Shown: positions 49,264 through 57,807 of the stretch, in pieces
Layout of the letters: every line of letters begins with the position of its first letter
How positions within the stretch are numbered: position 1 is the stretch's first letter
Assembly: GCA_902784615.1 (NCBI GenBank)
Contig: CACZVN010000001.1
Coordinates: 1-64,000 of the forward strand
Length of the DNA stretch: 64,000 nucleotides
Reading direction: 5' to 3'
Origin: an uncultured Prevotellaceae bacterium
GTDB taxonomy: Bacteria; Bacteroidota; Bacteroidia; Bacteroidales; Bacteroidaceae
Translations under genes and position numbers: made by a program
The notes under the pieces: generated by a model
Seen by the model: the letters and a program-made list of their open reading frames with translations, nothing else
Told to the model about the DNA's origin: nothing
The model's database searches: none

Positions 49264-50529
49264 CTTCCTATTCTTGATATAAACACCCTTCTGACTAGGA
49301 GGACCTGATAATCGTCGTCCATCAAGGCTGTACCAACTGTCAGCATCCTTACTCTCAGTACGGATAGTGCGAATGCCTGTGCCACCGTCTTTGAAGTTCT
49401 TCAACTCGTAGAGGGCAGGGAGGGCGCGCCCCGTCTCGTTGTCGAAGAGCGAGGCGTTGTACCAACCCTCAGCCAGACTTCCCGTACAGCCTTTGGCATT
49501 GGCCTCGGCATACCACCAGGAGAGACCGTTCACCTTCGTATGCTTCTTCAGCATGGTTATCAGGTCGGCAGTATACTTTCGCTGCCCTTCGTGGGAGTAG
49601 GGGTAAGTGTCAGTGTAGTCGTAAGACGTACCGTTTACAGCCCATTTCGAGGGGTAACCGGTCTCCACCAATTGTATCTGCTTGTCGGGGAAGTTGTTCT
49701 CCAGTTGTGTCAGTCCTTTGTCGAGGTTCTCTAGCGGCCCCTTGAAATAGGGGTAATACGACACGCCGATGATGTCGTAGTCGATCTCGTACTGTTGGAT
49801 GTGTTTGAAGAAAGCCACATCGAGTGTGGGGTTGTTGGCGCATTGCTCTGTATGGATGATGATCTTCGCCTCAGGACACTCCTCCCGACAGGCCTTGCCT
49901 GCTGCCTTTAGCATCTTTGAGAAGTTATCCCAGTGCTTGTCGGTATAGCTTGTCCAGTCTGAGGTGGCTTCAAGATGGCCTCCCAATTGATCCCATTCCT
50001 CGAACTTGCCGTCGTTGACGAATCCCCATAGCATGCCGAAACTGATCTCATTGCCCGTCTGGATGAAGTCGGGGGCGGCTCCTGCTTCCACAAGCTCCAT
50101 CAGCCATTGCTTGGTGTATATATAGACCGATTCTTCAGGATTCCAACTCCAGATGGACCAGGCATAGGGGATAATCTGTTGTCCCGGGTCAGCCCATGTA
50201 TCGGAATAGTGGATGTCAAGCATGAACTTCAGTCCTGCATCCTTGATGCGTTTGCCGAGTTTCTTCACATATTCAATATCCTGACAGACGTTCTTGTCTG
50301 TATCCTTTGAGGGATCATTGAACAGGCGTACTCGGATGGTGTTCCAACCCTGCTGCTTTACGAAAGCCAATACATCGGAGATGGCTGTGCCGTCTTTGTC
50401 GAAGTAAGTGGCATTTTGCTCCTCATATTTCAACAGCACGGAGAGGTCGCCTCCGACATAATTCTGAGCCACTGCTGATGTCTGGCAGAGCATCAGGACT
50501 GAAGTGATGATCAGTAGGATTCGTTTCAT
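49246..50529 (-). CDS. GH53 arabinogalactan endo-beta-1,4-galactanase
   Basis: A 427-residue exported glycoside hydrolase family 53 enzyme that cuts beta-1,4-galactan side chains of pectin. Signal peptide to about residue 21. The barrel holds the early GWNTIRVRLFNDP, FMLDIHYSDTWADPGQQ, acid/base E161 in IQTGNEISFGM and nucleophile E289 in IQLVETGYPSKW. The C-terminus (WYSLDGRRLSGPPSQKGVYI) resembles the sorting tail of the C10 protease in this window. A TACCTTTG element (50568-50561, minus strand) lies upstream, divergent from the histidine kinase gene. Confidence 0.93.
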   Translation of the reverse strand: MKRILLIITSVLMLCQTSAVAQNYVGGDLSVLLKYEEQNATYFDKDGTAISDVLAFVKQQGWNTIRVRLFNDPSKDTDKNVCQDIEYVKKLGKRIKDAGLKFMLDIHYSDTWADPGQQIIPYAWSIWSWNPEESVYIYTKQWLMELVEAGAAPDFIQTGNEISFGMLWGFVNDGKFEEWDQLGGHLEATSDWTSYTDKHWDNFSKMLKAAGKACREECPEAKIIIHTEQCANNPTLDVAFFKHIQQYEIDYDIIGVSYYPYFKGPLENLDKGLTQLENNFPDKQIQLVETGYPSKWAVNGTSYDYTDTYPYSHEGQRKYTADLITMLKKHTKVNGLSWWYAEANAKGCTGSLAEGWYNASLFDNETGRALPALYELKNFKDGGTGIRTIRTESKDADSWYSLDGRRLSGPPSQKGVYIKNRKKIIVR

Positions 50530-50618
50530 ATCAATAGTAGTTTATTCTTCTTTTTGTCTGCAAAGGTAGGATTTTTTAGTCATCTTTCCAAGAAAAACGG
50601 TCGATTTTTAGCAAAATG

Positions 50619-50650
50619 TTTGCAGAATCCGACGAAAGGTTGTACTTTTG
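50619..50650 (+). promoter_or_regulatory. Histidine kinase promoter
   Basis: TTTG (50619-50622) and TACTTTTG (50643-50650) at exact 24-base spacing; the ATG chosen for the kinase follows 13 bases after the -7 box. Confidence 0.75.
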
Positions 50651-50662
50651 CACCAACAGTTT

Positions 50663-52474
50663 ATGATTAGGATCCTTAAAAACAGTCTTGACCTTTTCCT
50701 CACAACACTGTTGTTGATGATTTCGTTGAGCGCCTTCCCAGCAGAAAAGCAACTGGCTGATCTGACAGGGGAGGATAGGGACAGGTATGACCAATTCTTT
50801 TATCTTCTGAATCACGGGACACCGGACGATTTCTATGCCTATGTCGAGAAATATGAGAAAGATCTGCGTGACAAGGGCTATATGATGCTCTACTATAAGC
50901 TGAAGACAAACAAGGGGTTCTTCGCCTTGGCCCATAACCAGCTCTTTCGTGCCATCCAGTTTGCAGAGGAACTGGACAAGGAGGTCAGGAAGGCAGAGGC
51001 TAAGGACTACTACTATCTGGCGACAGGACTCTATGGTGACATTTATAAGAGAGGACATGACATGCGTAAGGCAAAACACTTCTTTACGCAGGCCATTGAG
51101 GAGGTGGACGACCGTGATCCTAAGTTCACGATGCGGATGTATATGAACCTGGCGGAGATGCTGAGTCTGCAGCATCCGGAGGAATCGATGGAGTGGTTGG
51201 ATAAGTATGTGGCCGTGGCTCATCAGATGAAGAGTATGGACTATCTCTCCATGTCATTAGGCATGAAGGCCTATATCTGCCTCCTGAGGAACGACGCGTC
51301 GCAGTTCTATCCGATATATGAGCAATATCAGGATGTGAAGAAGAATCATGAGCCGGAGTTGAATAACCGCTATGACAATATTGTGGATGTGGCGAAACTG
51401 GCCTTTGACAGGAACTACAAACAGGCGCTTGACAAGGTGCATGAGGGAAATTTGCTTGTTGACAGTGCGCTCTGTGTGATTTGTATCCATGCGATGGCAG
51501 GTAACATCAGTCAGGGGTTTGCGGCGATGAAGGACCACTATGTTGAGATGGACTCCATTTATAGCATTGTGCAGGCAGCCAACTTCAACCAACTGGCTAA
51601 CGAGACTTCGCTGATGCGCTCGCAAGAGGAAACCATCGCCAATAAACGAATGGCAAAGCAGTTGGTGAACTGGCTGATAGGCATGACCATCGTCTTCCTG
51701 TTTGTCTATCTCATGGGCCGTCGTCGATTGATAAAGAAGATATGGGCGCGCAGCAAGGAACTGAAGGATGCCCTGGTGCGTGCGGAGCAGTCGGACCGCA
51801 TGAAGACGGTGTTTATCCAGAGCATGAGCCATGAGATCCGTACACCGCTGAATGCTGTGTCAGGTTTCTCACAGGTGTTGTGTAGTCCTGACTATCATTT
51901 GTCGGAGGAGGACAAGAAGAAAATGCAGGCGCGTATCTCCGAGAATGTGGATGCGATCACCTCTATCGTCAACGAACTGTTGGAACTCTCGAAGAGTGAG
52001 AGTGAGGAGGTTTCGTCGGAAGTGGAAAAGACTGATCTCAGATGTAATGACTTGTGCCGTTCCGTGTTGGAGTCCATGAAGGGTAAGGGCAAGTCGTTAG
52101 TGGAACTGCGCTATAGCACCAATGTCGATGACAACTTTACAATCCATTCCAATGCCTATCGTCTGAGGAGTTCTCTCTGCCACCTGATCGACAATGCCCA
52201 GAAGTTCACGGATATAGGATATATCGACCTGCGCTTTGAGCATAAAGGCAATCAGGTGCTGTTCAGCGTTACGGATACGGGGGTGGGCATTGACGAGAAA
52301 GACCGTGACCGTATCTTTGAGACGTTTTATAAGCAGAACGACTTCAAGGAGGGCATCGGCTTAGGCCTGCCCATCTGTCGTCGTCTGATTACTTCTTTGG
52401 GAGGAACGGTGGAACTGGATCCTGTCTATAAGGGAGGAAGCCGTTTTGTGATCACCCTTTCTTGTGACGATTAG
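50663..52474 (+). CDS. Membrane sensor histidine kinase with TPR-like sensor domain
   Basis: A 603-residue sensor kinase. A signal peptide (LFLTTLLLMISLSAFPA) leads into a periplasmic helical region of about 300 residues that looks like tetratricopeptide repeats. One membrane segment follows (335-353, LVNWLIGMTIVFLFVYLMG), then HisKA with the phosphoacceptor H390 in SMSHEIRTPLNAVSGF and the ATPase domain (LIDNAQKFTDIG, VTDTGVGID, LGLPICRRLI). No receiver domain and no response-regulator gene is next to it. The TPR-sensor plan is common in Bacteroidales kinases, for which the signal is mostly unknown. It converges with a small gene that overlaps its 3' end by 23 bases. Confidence 0.9.
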   Translation: MIRILKNSLDLFLTTLLLMISLSAFPAEKQLADLTGEDRDRYDQFFYLLNHGTPDDFYAYVEKYEKDLRDKGYMMLYYKLKTNKGFFALAHNQLFRAIQFAEELDKEVRKAEAKDYYYLATGLYGDIYKRGHDMRKAKHFFTQAIEEVDDRDPKFTMRMYMNLAEMLSLQHPEESMEWLDKYVAVAHQMKSMDYLSMSLGMKAYICLLRNDASQFYPIYEQYQDVKKNHEPELNNRYDNIVDVAKLAFDRNYKQALDKVHEGNLLVDSALCVICIHAMAGNISQGFAAMKDHYVEMDSIYSIVQAANFNQLANETSLMRSQEETIANKRMAKQLVNWLIGMTIVFLFVYLMGRRRLIKKIWARSKELKDALVRAEQSDRMKTVFIQSMSHEIRTPLNAVSGFSQVLCSPDYHLSEEDKKKMQARISENVDAITSIVNELLELSKSESEEVSSEVEKTDLRCNDLCRSVLESMKGKGKSLVELRYSTNVDDNFTIHSNAYRLRSSLCHLIDNAQKFTDIGYIDLRFEHKGNQVLFSVTDTGVGIDEKDRDRIFETFYKQNDFKEGIGLGLPICRRLITSLGGTVELDPVYKGGSRFVITLSCDD

Positions 52475-52643
52475 CCCGTTGCTCACGGTACTTGGCTTTC
52501 TGCCGTGCAGAGCCGCTACCGTGAGCACCAGTGATATACTGCTTCTTCTTGGCCTTGGTCTTCACCTTGCCATCGTCTTTCGGCTTGTCACCTCCACGTC
52601 CGAAGTTGATACCGTTTTCTAATATATGCTGCCAGTCGTCCAC
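52452..52643 (-). CDS. Small basic protein of unknown function
   Basis: A 63-residue, lysine- and arginine-rich protein that I do not recognise (KAKKKQYITGAHGSGSARQK, then KYREQRANRHKKG). The start codon would be GTG, as no ATG lies nearby. It follows the AICAR transformylase gene by 14 bases and overlaps the convergent kinase gene by 23. The basic, disordered look could fit RNA or ribosome binding, but that is a guess. Confidence 0.45.
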   Translation of the reverse strand: MDDWQHILENGINFGRGGDKPKDDGKVKTKAKKKQYITGAHGSGSARQKAKYREQRANRHKKG

Positions 52644-52657
52644 TAAATATTTAATGT

Positions 52658-53845
52658 TTAATGGTGGAACAGGCGTACGCCAGTGAAGGCCATGGTGATA
52701 CCATATTTATCGCAGGTCATGATGACATGATCGTCGCGCACGGAGCCACCAGCCTGGGCAATGAACTCCACACCGCTCTTGTGGGCGCGCTCGATATTGT
52801 CACCGAAGGGGAAGAAGGCGTCGCTACCCAGTGCCACCTTCGTGTTCTGGGCGATCCAGGCTTTCTTCTCTTCCATCGTCAGCACCTCAGGCTGCGTCTT
52901 GAAGAACTGCTGCCAGGCACCGTCGCGCAGCACGTCGTCGTGCTCGTCCTCAGAGATATACACGTCGATGGTGTTGTCGCGGTCAGCACGACGGATACCA
53001 TCCACGAAGGGCAGGTTCATCACCTTCGGATGCTGGCGCAGCCACCAGATGTCGGCCTTGTTGCCAGCCAGACGGGTACAGTGGATACGGCTCTGCTGTC
53101 CTGCGCCGATACCGATGGCCTGACCGTCCTTCACGTAACAGACAGAGTTCGACTGCGTATATTTCAGGGTGATGAGGGCGATGATCAGGTCGCGCTTGGC
53201 TTCAGGGGTAAAGGTTTTGTTTTGCGTGGGGATATTCTCGAAGAGGGCATCGTCGTCGAGCTTGATCTCGTTGCGGCCCTGTTCGAAGGTGATGCCAAAG
53301 ACCTGCTTGCGCTCGATGGGCTCTGGCACATAGGTAGGATCGATCTTGATGACGTTATAGGTACCCTTGCGCTTGTCCTTCAGGATCTCGATGGCCTCAG
53401 GGGTATAGTCGGGGGCAATCACACCGTCGCTCACCTCGCGCTTCAGGATCATGGCAGTGGTGGCGTCACAGGTGTCAGAGAGAGCCACGAAGTCGCCATA
53501 GCTCGACATACGGTCGGCACCACGGGCGCGGGCGTATGCACAGGCGATAGGACTCTCGTCGAGACCAGCGATGTCATCCACGAAGTAGATCTTCTTCAGC
53601 GTGTCGCTCAGGGGCAGACCCACGGCGGCACCTGCAGGACTTACGTGCTTGAACGAGGCAGCAGCGGGCAGACCCGTGGCGGCCTTCAGTTCCTTCACGA
53701 GTTGCCAGGCGTTGAAGGCGTCGAGGAAATTGATATAGCCAGGACGGCCGTTGATCACTTCGATGGGGAGTTCGCCCTCTGTCATGAAGATACGCGAGGG
53801 CTTCTGGTTGGGATTACATCCGTACTTGAGTGCTAATTCTTTCAT
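52658..53845 (-). CDS. Stand-alone AICAR transformylase (PurH-like)
   Basis: A 395-residue enzyme equivalent to the C-terminal transformylase domain of PurH, without the IMP cyclohydrolase domain: it formylates AICAR using 10-formyl-tetrahydrofolate. The catalytic K66-H67 pair is in SFKHVSPAG. Further matches are DLIIALITLKYTQSNSVCYV and GIGAGQQSRIHCTRLA. PurH itself is about 510-530 residues, so this is the known short form found as a separate protein in many Bacteroidales; the missing cyclohydrolase must be encoded elsewhere. Confidence 0.87.
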   Translation of the reverse strand: MKELALKYGCNPNQKPSRIFMTEGELPIEVINGRPGYINFLDAFNAWQLVKELKAATGLPAAASFKHVSPAGAAVGLPLSDTLKKIYFVDDIAGLDESPIACAYARARGADRMSSYGDFVALSDTCDATTAMILKREVSDGVIAPDYTPEAIEILKDKRKGTYNVIKIDPTYVPEPIERKQVFGITFEQGRNEIKLDDDALFENIPTQNKTFTPEAKRDLIIALITLKYTQSNSVCYVKDGQAIGIGAGQQSRIHCTRLAGNKADIWWLRQHPKVMNLPFVDGIRRADRDNTIDVYISEDEHDDVLRDGAWQQFFKTQPEVLTMEEKKAWIAQNTKVALGSDAFFPFGDNIERAHKSGVEFIAQAGGSVRDDHVIMTCDKYGITMAFTGVRLFHH

Positions 53846-53923
53846 CTTTTTGCGATATTTTTTATTTTTGTGTGCAAAGGTACAAAAATATTTCGTAATT
53901 TTGCACCAAACTTACATAATAAT

Positions 53924-54100
53924 ATGGAGAAGAAACGCAAAGCGCTCAAAAAGCTGTTGGAGGCAGTAGAGAAAGAATTGCTCCATAAGCCTGACAAGAA
54001 GGCACTCGACCGTCTGTCGCTGCTTGTGGGTTTTCAGGACTGGGAGTCGTTTCAGGAGGCACTGCACGGTGAGGCCAGCGCCGACAAGAACTACAAATAA
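53924..54100 (+). CDS. Small helical protein of unknown function
   Basis: A 58-residue protein, probably all helical: KKRKALKKLLEAVEKELLHK, then PDKKALDRLSLLVGFQDWES. It has its own TAATTTTG -7 element (53896-53903) and a bidirectional terminator right after the stop. The WESFQEALHGE stretch suggests a conserved small domain, but I do not recognise it. Confidence 0.6.
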   Translation: MEKKRKALKKLLEAVEKELLHKPDKKALDRLSLLVGFQDWESFQEALHGEASADKNYK

Positions 54101-54131
54101 AAAAGAGATGCTTTTGACGGCATCTCTTTTT
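54099..54131. terminator. Bidirectional terminator before rplS
   Basis: AAAAAGAGATGC and GCATCTCTTTTT pair around an 8-base loop, giving T-runs in both directions. It serves the small helical gene and the convergent rplS gene. Confidence 0.82.
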
Positions 54132-54150
54132 TATCTTTTCGAAAGGCTGA

Positions 54151-54513
54151 TTACTCAGCGGTGAGGGCGCGACGCTTCTCCTTGATACGGGCAGCCTTAC
54201 CAGTGAGCTTACGCAGATAGTACAGCTTAGCGCGACGAACCTTACCTACCTTGTTGATCTCGATGCTCTCGATGTTCGGAGACTCGATGGGGAAGATACG
54301 CTCCACACCAACGGTACCAGACATCTTGCGAACAGTGAAGCGCTTCTTCTCGCCATGGCCGCTGATCTTGATCACGACACCACGATAGAGCTGGATACGC
54401 TCCTTGGAACCCTCGATAATTTTGTAAGCGACAGTGATAGTGTCTCCAGCCTTGAACTTGGGGAACTCCTTGCCGGTTGCAAATGCTTCTTCAGCAACTT
54501 TAATTAGATCCAT
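54151..54513 (-). CDS. rplS: 50S ribosomal protein L19
   Basis: A 120-residue L19, which sits at the interface of the ribosomal subunits. Typical segments are [20 protein letters not shown], the [12 protein letters not shown] strand, [17 protein letters not shown] and [20 protein letters not shown]. Full length. It is alone rather than next to trmD and rimM. The gene has a long leader of about 90 bases. Confidence 0.96.
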   Translation of the reverse strand: MDLIKVAEEAFATGKEFPKFKAGDTITVAYKIIEGSKERIQLYRGVVIKISGHGEKKRFTVRKMSGTVGVERIFPIESPNIESIEINKVGKVRRAKLYYLRKLTGKAARIKEKRRALTAE

Positions 54514-54640
54514 TTTTCTTGTAAATCTTTAAATTTGTTGTATCGTTCCAACGCAACATAGACGGGCAACTCGTGACTTCCCTCCATCGGTTACGCCGAA
54601 AAGCGGGTGCAAAGGTACAAATTCTTACGTAAATACCAAA
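54514..54640 (-). promoter_or_regulatory. rplS promoter and leader
   Basis: On the minus strand TTTG (54640-54637) and TACCTTTG (54617-54610) place the start near 54603, giving a leader of about 90 bases with several short possible stems. It may carry autoregulation, as ribosomal-protein leaders often do, but no known leader motif was recognised. Confidence 0.5.
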
Positions 54641-54687
54641 ATATTTCGGATAATTTTTGTACTTTTGCACCATTAAAACTTAAAATT

Positions 54688-55455
54688 ATGCTTAAAAGAC
54701 AACTTGTTTATGGCGTTTTTGCCACACTGATGTTGGCATCTTGTGCCCCCAAGCACTACCAACTGACCGGTGTGGAGCGCACCCGGATCATCGTTGACAG
54801 TCGTTACGACCAGAACCCTGACGAGGCAGCGGCTCAGTTCCTTGCCCCCTATAAGAAAGTGAACGACAGTATCATGGCGCCCATCATGGGACGTGTGGCT
54901 CACAACATGCACCCGGATCGGCCTGAGAGCGATCTCTCCAACCTCCTGAGCGATATCCTCATCTGGGCGGCCAAGGACTATAATGAACAGCCGGTGCTGG
55001 GTATCTACAACATGGGTGGCATCCGTGCTGATCTGATCAAGGGCGATGTCACCTATGAGGATGTGCTCTCTATAGCGCCTTTCGAGAATAAGATCTGTTT
55101 CACCACCTTGACAGGTGAGTCGTTGATGCGCCTCTTCCAGCAGATTGCCCATAGGGGAGGAGAGGGCGTTAGCAAAGGCGTAGAACTCGTTATCACCAAG
55201 GACGGACAACTGGTTTCTGCCCGTCTGAATGGCCAGGAGATCGATCCTCAGGCGGAGTATCGCGTCACCACAATCAACTACCTGCTGGAGGGCAATGACG
55301 GTCTGACGGCCTTCACGGAAGGTAAGGATAACGTGGCACCACAAGAGGCCAGCAATAACAGTCGCTACCTGATCATGAACTATTTCAAGGACAAGCAGTT
55401 GCGTGGTGAGGTGGTCGATGCCCAGGTGGAAGGGAGAATAAAGATTCAGGATTAA
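54688..55455 (+). CDS. Lipoprotein matching the C-terminal half of 5'-nucleotidase
   Basis: A 255-residue lipoprotein (lipobox LASC near residue 19) that corresponds to the C-terminal substrate-binding domain of UshA-type 5'-nucleotidases: LSDILIWAAKDYN, YNMGGIRADLIKGDVTYEDV, the APFENKICFTTLTG segment and INYLLEGNDGLTAF. The metal-binding half is encoded by the next gene, in reverse of the usual domain order. Together they would form a two-part nucleotidase at the outer face. A TACTTTTG -7 element is at 54660-54667. Confidence 0.85.
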   Translation: MLKRQLVYGVFATLMLASCAPKHYQLTGVERTRIIVDSRYDQNPDEAAAQFLAPYKKVNDSIMAPIMGRVAHNMHPDRPESDLSNLLSDILIWAAKDYNEQPVLGIYNMGGIRADLIKGDVTYEDVLSIAPFENKICFTTLTGESLMRLFQQIAHRGGEGVSKGVELVITKDGQLVSARLNGQEIDPQAEYRVTTINYLLEGNDGLTAFTEGKDNVAPQEASNNSRYLIMNYFKDKQLRGEVVDAQVEGRIKIQD

Positions 55456-55471
55456 ACATTAAAGATTAAAC
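55451..55471. repeat. Heptamer repeat between the nucleotidase genes
   Basis: ATTAAAC, ATTAAAG, ATTAAAC run directly from the stop of the first gene to the ATG of the second: same units as the larger array near 41.2 kb. Confidence 0.8.
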
Positions 55472-56323
55472 ATGAATATGAAGCGTTTACACCTTATTAT
55501 ATTTATAGCACTGTTGTCGGGAGTGACGGCAGTGGCCAAGAAGCATAAGCAACTCGTGATTCTCCATACGAACGATACCCATTCCACCATCATGCCCCTG
55601 AATGAGAACCTCGATAACAAGGATCTGGCAGGGCGTGGCGGATTCCTGCGTCGTATTAACATGATCAAGGAGCAACGCGCGCAGCATCCTGACCTGTTGC
55701 TCTTCGACTCAGGCGACTTCTCGCAGGGCTCAGGCTATTACACGCTCTTCAAGGGTGAGGTGGAAGTTGGTCTGATGAACCAGATGGGTTACGACTGCGC
55801 TACCATCGGCAACCACGAGTTCGACTTCGGCCTCGACAATATGGCAAAACTCTTCCGCATGGCCGATTTCCCCATCGTCTGCTCGAACTACGACTGTAAG
55901 GGTACGGTGCTCGAGGATCTGGTGAAACCCTATATCGTCATCAAGCGCAATGGCTTGAAGATCGGTGTCTTCGCACTGGCTCCTGCCCTGAAGGGACTGG
56001 TCTTCGACGGCAACTGTGAGGGCATCACCTATCTCGATCCTGCACAGACGGCTCAGAAGTATATCGACATCCTGCGCAAGCAGGAGAAGTGCGACCTCGT
56101 GATCTGTGTCTCCCACCTCGGTTGGAACATCGAAGGCGATTGCGACGAGAAGTTCCTCAGTAAGACCGAAGGCTGTGACCTCGTGCTGGGCGGCCATACC
56201 CACACCTATATGCCTGTGCTGGAATACACGCCTGACAAGAACGGGAAGATGATTCCCGTGGATCAGAACGGCAAGCATGGTGTCTTCATCGGCAAACTCG
56301 TGCTGGATCTGGAGAAGAAATAG
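55472..56323 (+). CDS. Exported metallophosphoesterase, N-terminal half of 5'-nucleotidase
   Basis: A 283-residue exported enzyme with the calcineurin-like metal site of 5'-nucleotidases: ILHTNDTHS, FDSGDFSQGS, TIGNHEFDFG, VSHLGW and GGHTHTY. The signal peptide (LHLIIFIALLSGVTAVA) has no lipobox. It contains the catalytic half only; the substrate-binding half is the lipoprotein encoded just upstream. A working hydrolase would need both to associate, or this half may act alone on small phosphate esters. Confidence 0.87.
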   Translation: MNMKRLHLIIFIALLSGVTAVAKKHKQLVILHTNDTHSTIMPLNENLDNKDLAGRGGFLRRINMIKEQRAQHPDLLLFDSGDFSQGSGYYTLFKGEVEVGLMNQMGYDCATIGNHEFDFGLDNMAKLFRMADFPIVCSNYDCKGTVLEDLVKPYIVIKRNGLKIGVFALAPALKGLVFDGNCEGITYLDPAQTAQKYIDILRKQEKCDLVICVSHLGWNIEGDCDEKFLSKTEGCDLVLGGHTHTYMPVLEYTPDKNGKMIPVDQNGKHGVFIGKLVLDLEKK

Positions 56324-56342
56324 TTTATAGTTTAGAGTTTAT
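56322..56342. repeat. Heptamer repeat between convergent genes
   Basis: AGTTTAT, AGTTTAG, AGTTTAT follow the nucleotidase stop; the only heptamer tract seen that is not next to a start codon. Confidence 0.65.
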
Positions 56343-56348
56343 AGATGA

Positions 56349-57095
56349 TTACTCAAAGTAGAATGTGAGTACAATCATCTTAGAATGACCTGCGCTGACG
56401 CTATTTGTGTATTGGCGCAGATTGGCGTCCTTCAGTTCACCAGCATGGTCGTGGTCGAGGGCATCGCGCAGGCTGTAGCAGAACTTCAGTTCTGGGATCA
56501 GTTTGAAGAAGGGCAGATATAAGTCGCAGCCCAGACCCACCTCAAAGAACAGGTCAGAACTCTTCAGTTGGATGTATTCCTGGTTCTTGCTCGTCAGGTT
56601 GACCATTGGATTGATGCCCGCCATCATATAAGGCCGGTAGTTGTTGAAGCGCTCAGCCGAAAACTTCAGGTCGAGGGGGAACGAGACGTAGGTGTTCTTC
56701 ATGTCCTGCGTCACCTCCGTCGGCTTGCCCTCTGGGGTGAGATCCGTCGTGTTGCGGAATGTCAGGTGCTTCGCTCCGAAGTGCATGGTAGGCGTGAAGC
56801 GCACGTTCAGGTGCTGACTCAATCGCAGGTCTGCCAGCACACCCACACTGAAGCCGCTGTTCCAACGGTCTGCATCGCAGACGATCATCTTCTCCTGTGT
56901 CGTCCCGTCGTCCAGCGTGATAGTCTGCGGCCCTACGTTCTGGAACTCGATGTCCTGCATGTTCATGCCCACGAGGATACCGAAGTGCAAGGGACGCAGG
57001 TCGATATACGGTTTGTTTTGGATCTTACGGGTCTGCGCCTGACTGGTCACAGCCAGGAGAAGCAGCATCATGGTGATGATCGATTTCCTTTTCAT
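56349..57095 (-). CDS. PorT-like outer-membrane beta-barrel protein
   Basis: A 248-residue outer-membrane protein of the PorT/outer_membrane_beta-barrel group. Signal peptide to about TSQAQ. Conserved-looking early segment KPYIDLRPLHFGILVGMNM, then alternating aromatic strands (for example LNVRFTPTMHFGAKHLTF, YVSFPLDLKFSAERF) and a terminal VLTFYFE. PorT is needed for type IX secretion in relatives, and two proteins in this window have type IX-like tails; the PorT assignment is from this resemblance alone. Confidence 0.68.
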   Translation of the reverse strand: MKRKSIITMMLLLLAVTSQAQTRKIQNKPYIDLRPLHFGILVGMNMQDIEFQNVGPQTITLDDGTTQEKMIVCDADRWNSGFSVGVLADLRLSQHLNVRFTPTMHFGAKHLTFRNTTDLTPEGKPTEVTQDMKNTYVSFPLDLKFSAERFNNYRPYMMAGINPMVNLTSKNQEYIQLKSSDLFFEVGLGCDLYLPFFKLIPELKFCYSLRDALDHDHAGELKDANLRQYTNSVSAGHSKMIVLTFYFE

Positions 57096-57181
57096 CTGTA
57101 ATTAATAACGCAGAAAATGTCTGGTTATTATGTTTGGGATTATTTCGACATCGTATAAATTATTAAAAAACCTACCTAAAG

Positions 57182-57213
57182 TTTGGTATATTCCGAAAAA
57201 TGTCTTATCTTTG
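57182..57213 (+). promoter_or_regulatory. Ferredoxin promoter
   Basis: TTTG (57182-57185) and TATCTTTG (57206-57213), exact consensus spacing, with a leader of about 46 bases before the ferredoxin ATG. Confidence 0.8.
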
Positions 57214-57265
57214 CATCCTCAAACGTGAGTAATAACATTATTAACAACTTAAATTTGTTAGAATT

Positions 57266-57436
57266 ATGGCATACGTAATTGGAGAAGATTGTATTTCTTG
57301 TGGAACATGTGCAGGTGAGTGCCCCGTTGAGGCTATCTCTGAGGGTGCAGAGCGCTACGTGATCGATGCAGATGCATGCACAGAGTGCGGCACATGCGCA
57401 AGTGTTTGTCCTTCTGAGGCTATCAGCCTTCCCTAA
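57266..57436 (+). CDS. 2[4Fe-4S] ferredoxin
   Basis: A 56-residue bacterial-type ferredoxin with two CxxCxxCxxxC motifs: C9, C12, C15, C19 and C38, C41, C44, C48 (CISCGTCAGECP and CTECGTCASVCP). The two halves are near repeats, as usual. It has its own consensus promoter and terminator, so it is a single-gene unit. As an electron carrier it could serve pyruvate:ferredoxin oxidoreductase, Rnf or hydrogenase, none of which is in the window. Confidence 0.95.
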   Translation: MAYVIGEDCISCGTCAGECPVEAISEGAERYVIDADACTECGTCASVCPSEAISLP

Positions 57437-57462
57437 TCACTGAAGGATATACAAGACTTTTA

Positions 57463-57494
57463 AGAGGTGCTTCCGCAAGGGAGCACCTCTTTTT
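57463..57494 (+). terminator. Ferredoxin terminator
   Basis: AGAGGTGCT and AGCACCTCT form a 9-bp stem with a 10-base loop, followed by TTTT. Confidence 0.85.
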
Positions 57495-57530
57495 GTTGTG
57501 TGACTCTTTGTGCACGAAGAGTAAACTCCT

Positions 57531-57709
57531 TCGCGCGCGTGCGCGGTAGTAGGTTAACCTAAAAACAACCCGCTCATCCCGCCTATCTCACACGTAAGTT
57601 TTTTTATTTCCAGTGTGGGATAGGCGGGATAGGTGGGTTAAAAAATGGATAAGACAACTATATGCGTATGCGCGCGCGTAAGAGAGCTCCCAATTCTCGA
57701 GAGAATTCA
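57531..57709. repeat. Large hairpin element, type A, copy 2
   Basis: Arms at 57567-57593 and 57613-57639 pair at 23 of 27 positions. They are three 9-base units (CCCGCTCAT, CCCGCCTAT, CTCACACGT) unrelated in sequence to copy 1. The flanks match copy 1 in reverse orientation: GCGGTAGT then AAAAACAA on one side, TAAGACAACTAT, a G+C-rich CGCGCGCG segment, GTAAGAGAG and GAGAATTCA on the other (57650-57709). It lies between the ferredoxin terminator and the TPR gene. Confidence 0.85.
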
Positions 57710-57712
57710 ACC

Positions 57713-57793
57713 AATAAGGACTACTTATTGGGAAATAAGCAGTCCTTATTGAAAATTTGGAGGCTCCGTAATAAAAATTGGAGGCCCTTTTTG
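57713..57793. repeat. Hairpin plus GGAGGC tandem repeat
   Basis: AATAAGGACTACTTATT (57713-57729) pairs with 57734-57750 with one mismatch. Then two 21-base-spaced units (TTGGAGGCTCCGTAATAAAA and TTGGAGGCCCTTTTTGGATA) resemble the nested repeat at 23156-23231, which also lies next to a type A element. Confidence 0.7.
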
Positions 57794-57807
57794 GATAATT
57801 TGAATGA

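Noticed and set aside
52661-53836. Long plus-strand frame opposite the AICAR transformylase gene
   Set aside because: It is the shadow of a well-supported gene on the other strand; its translation has no recognisable motif and the codon pattern is that of an antisense frame in G+C-rich coding DNA.
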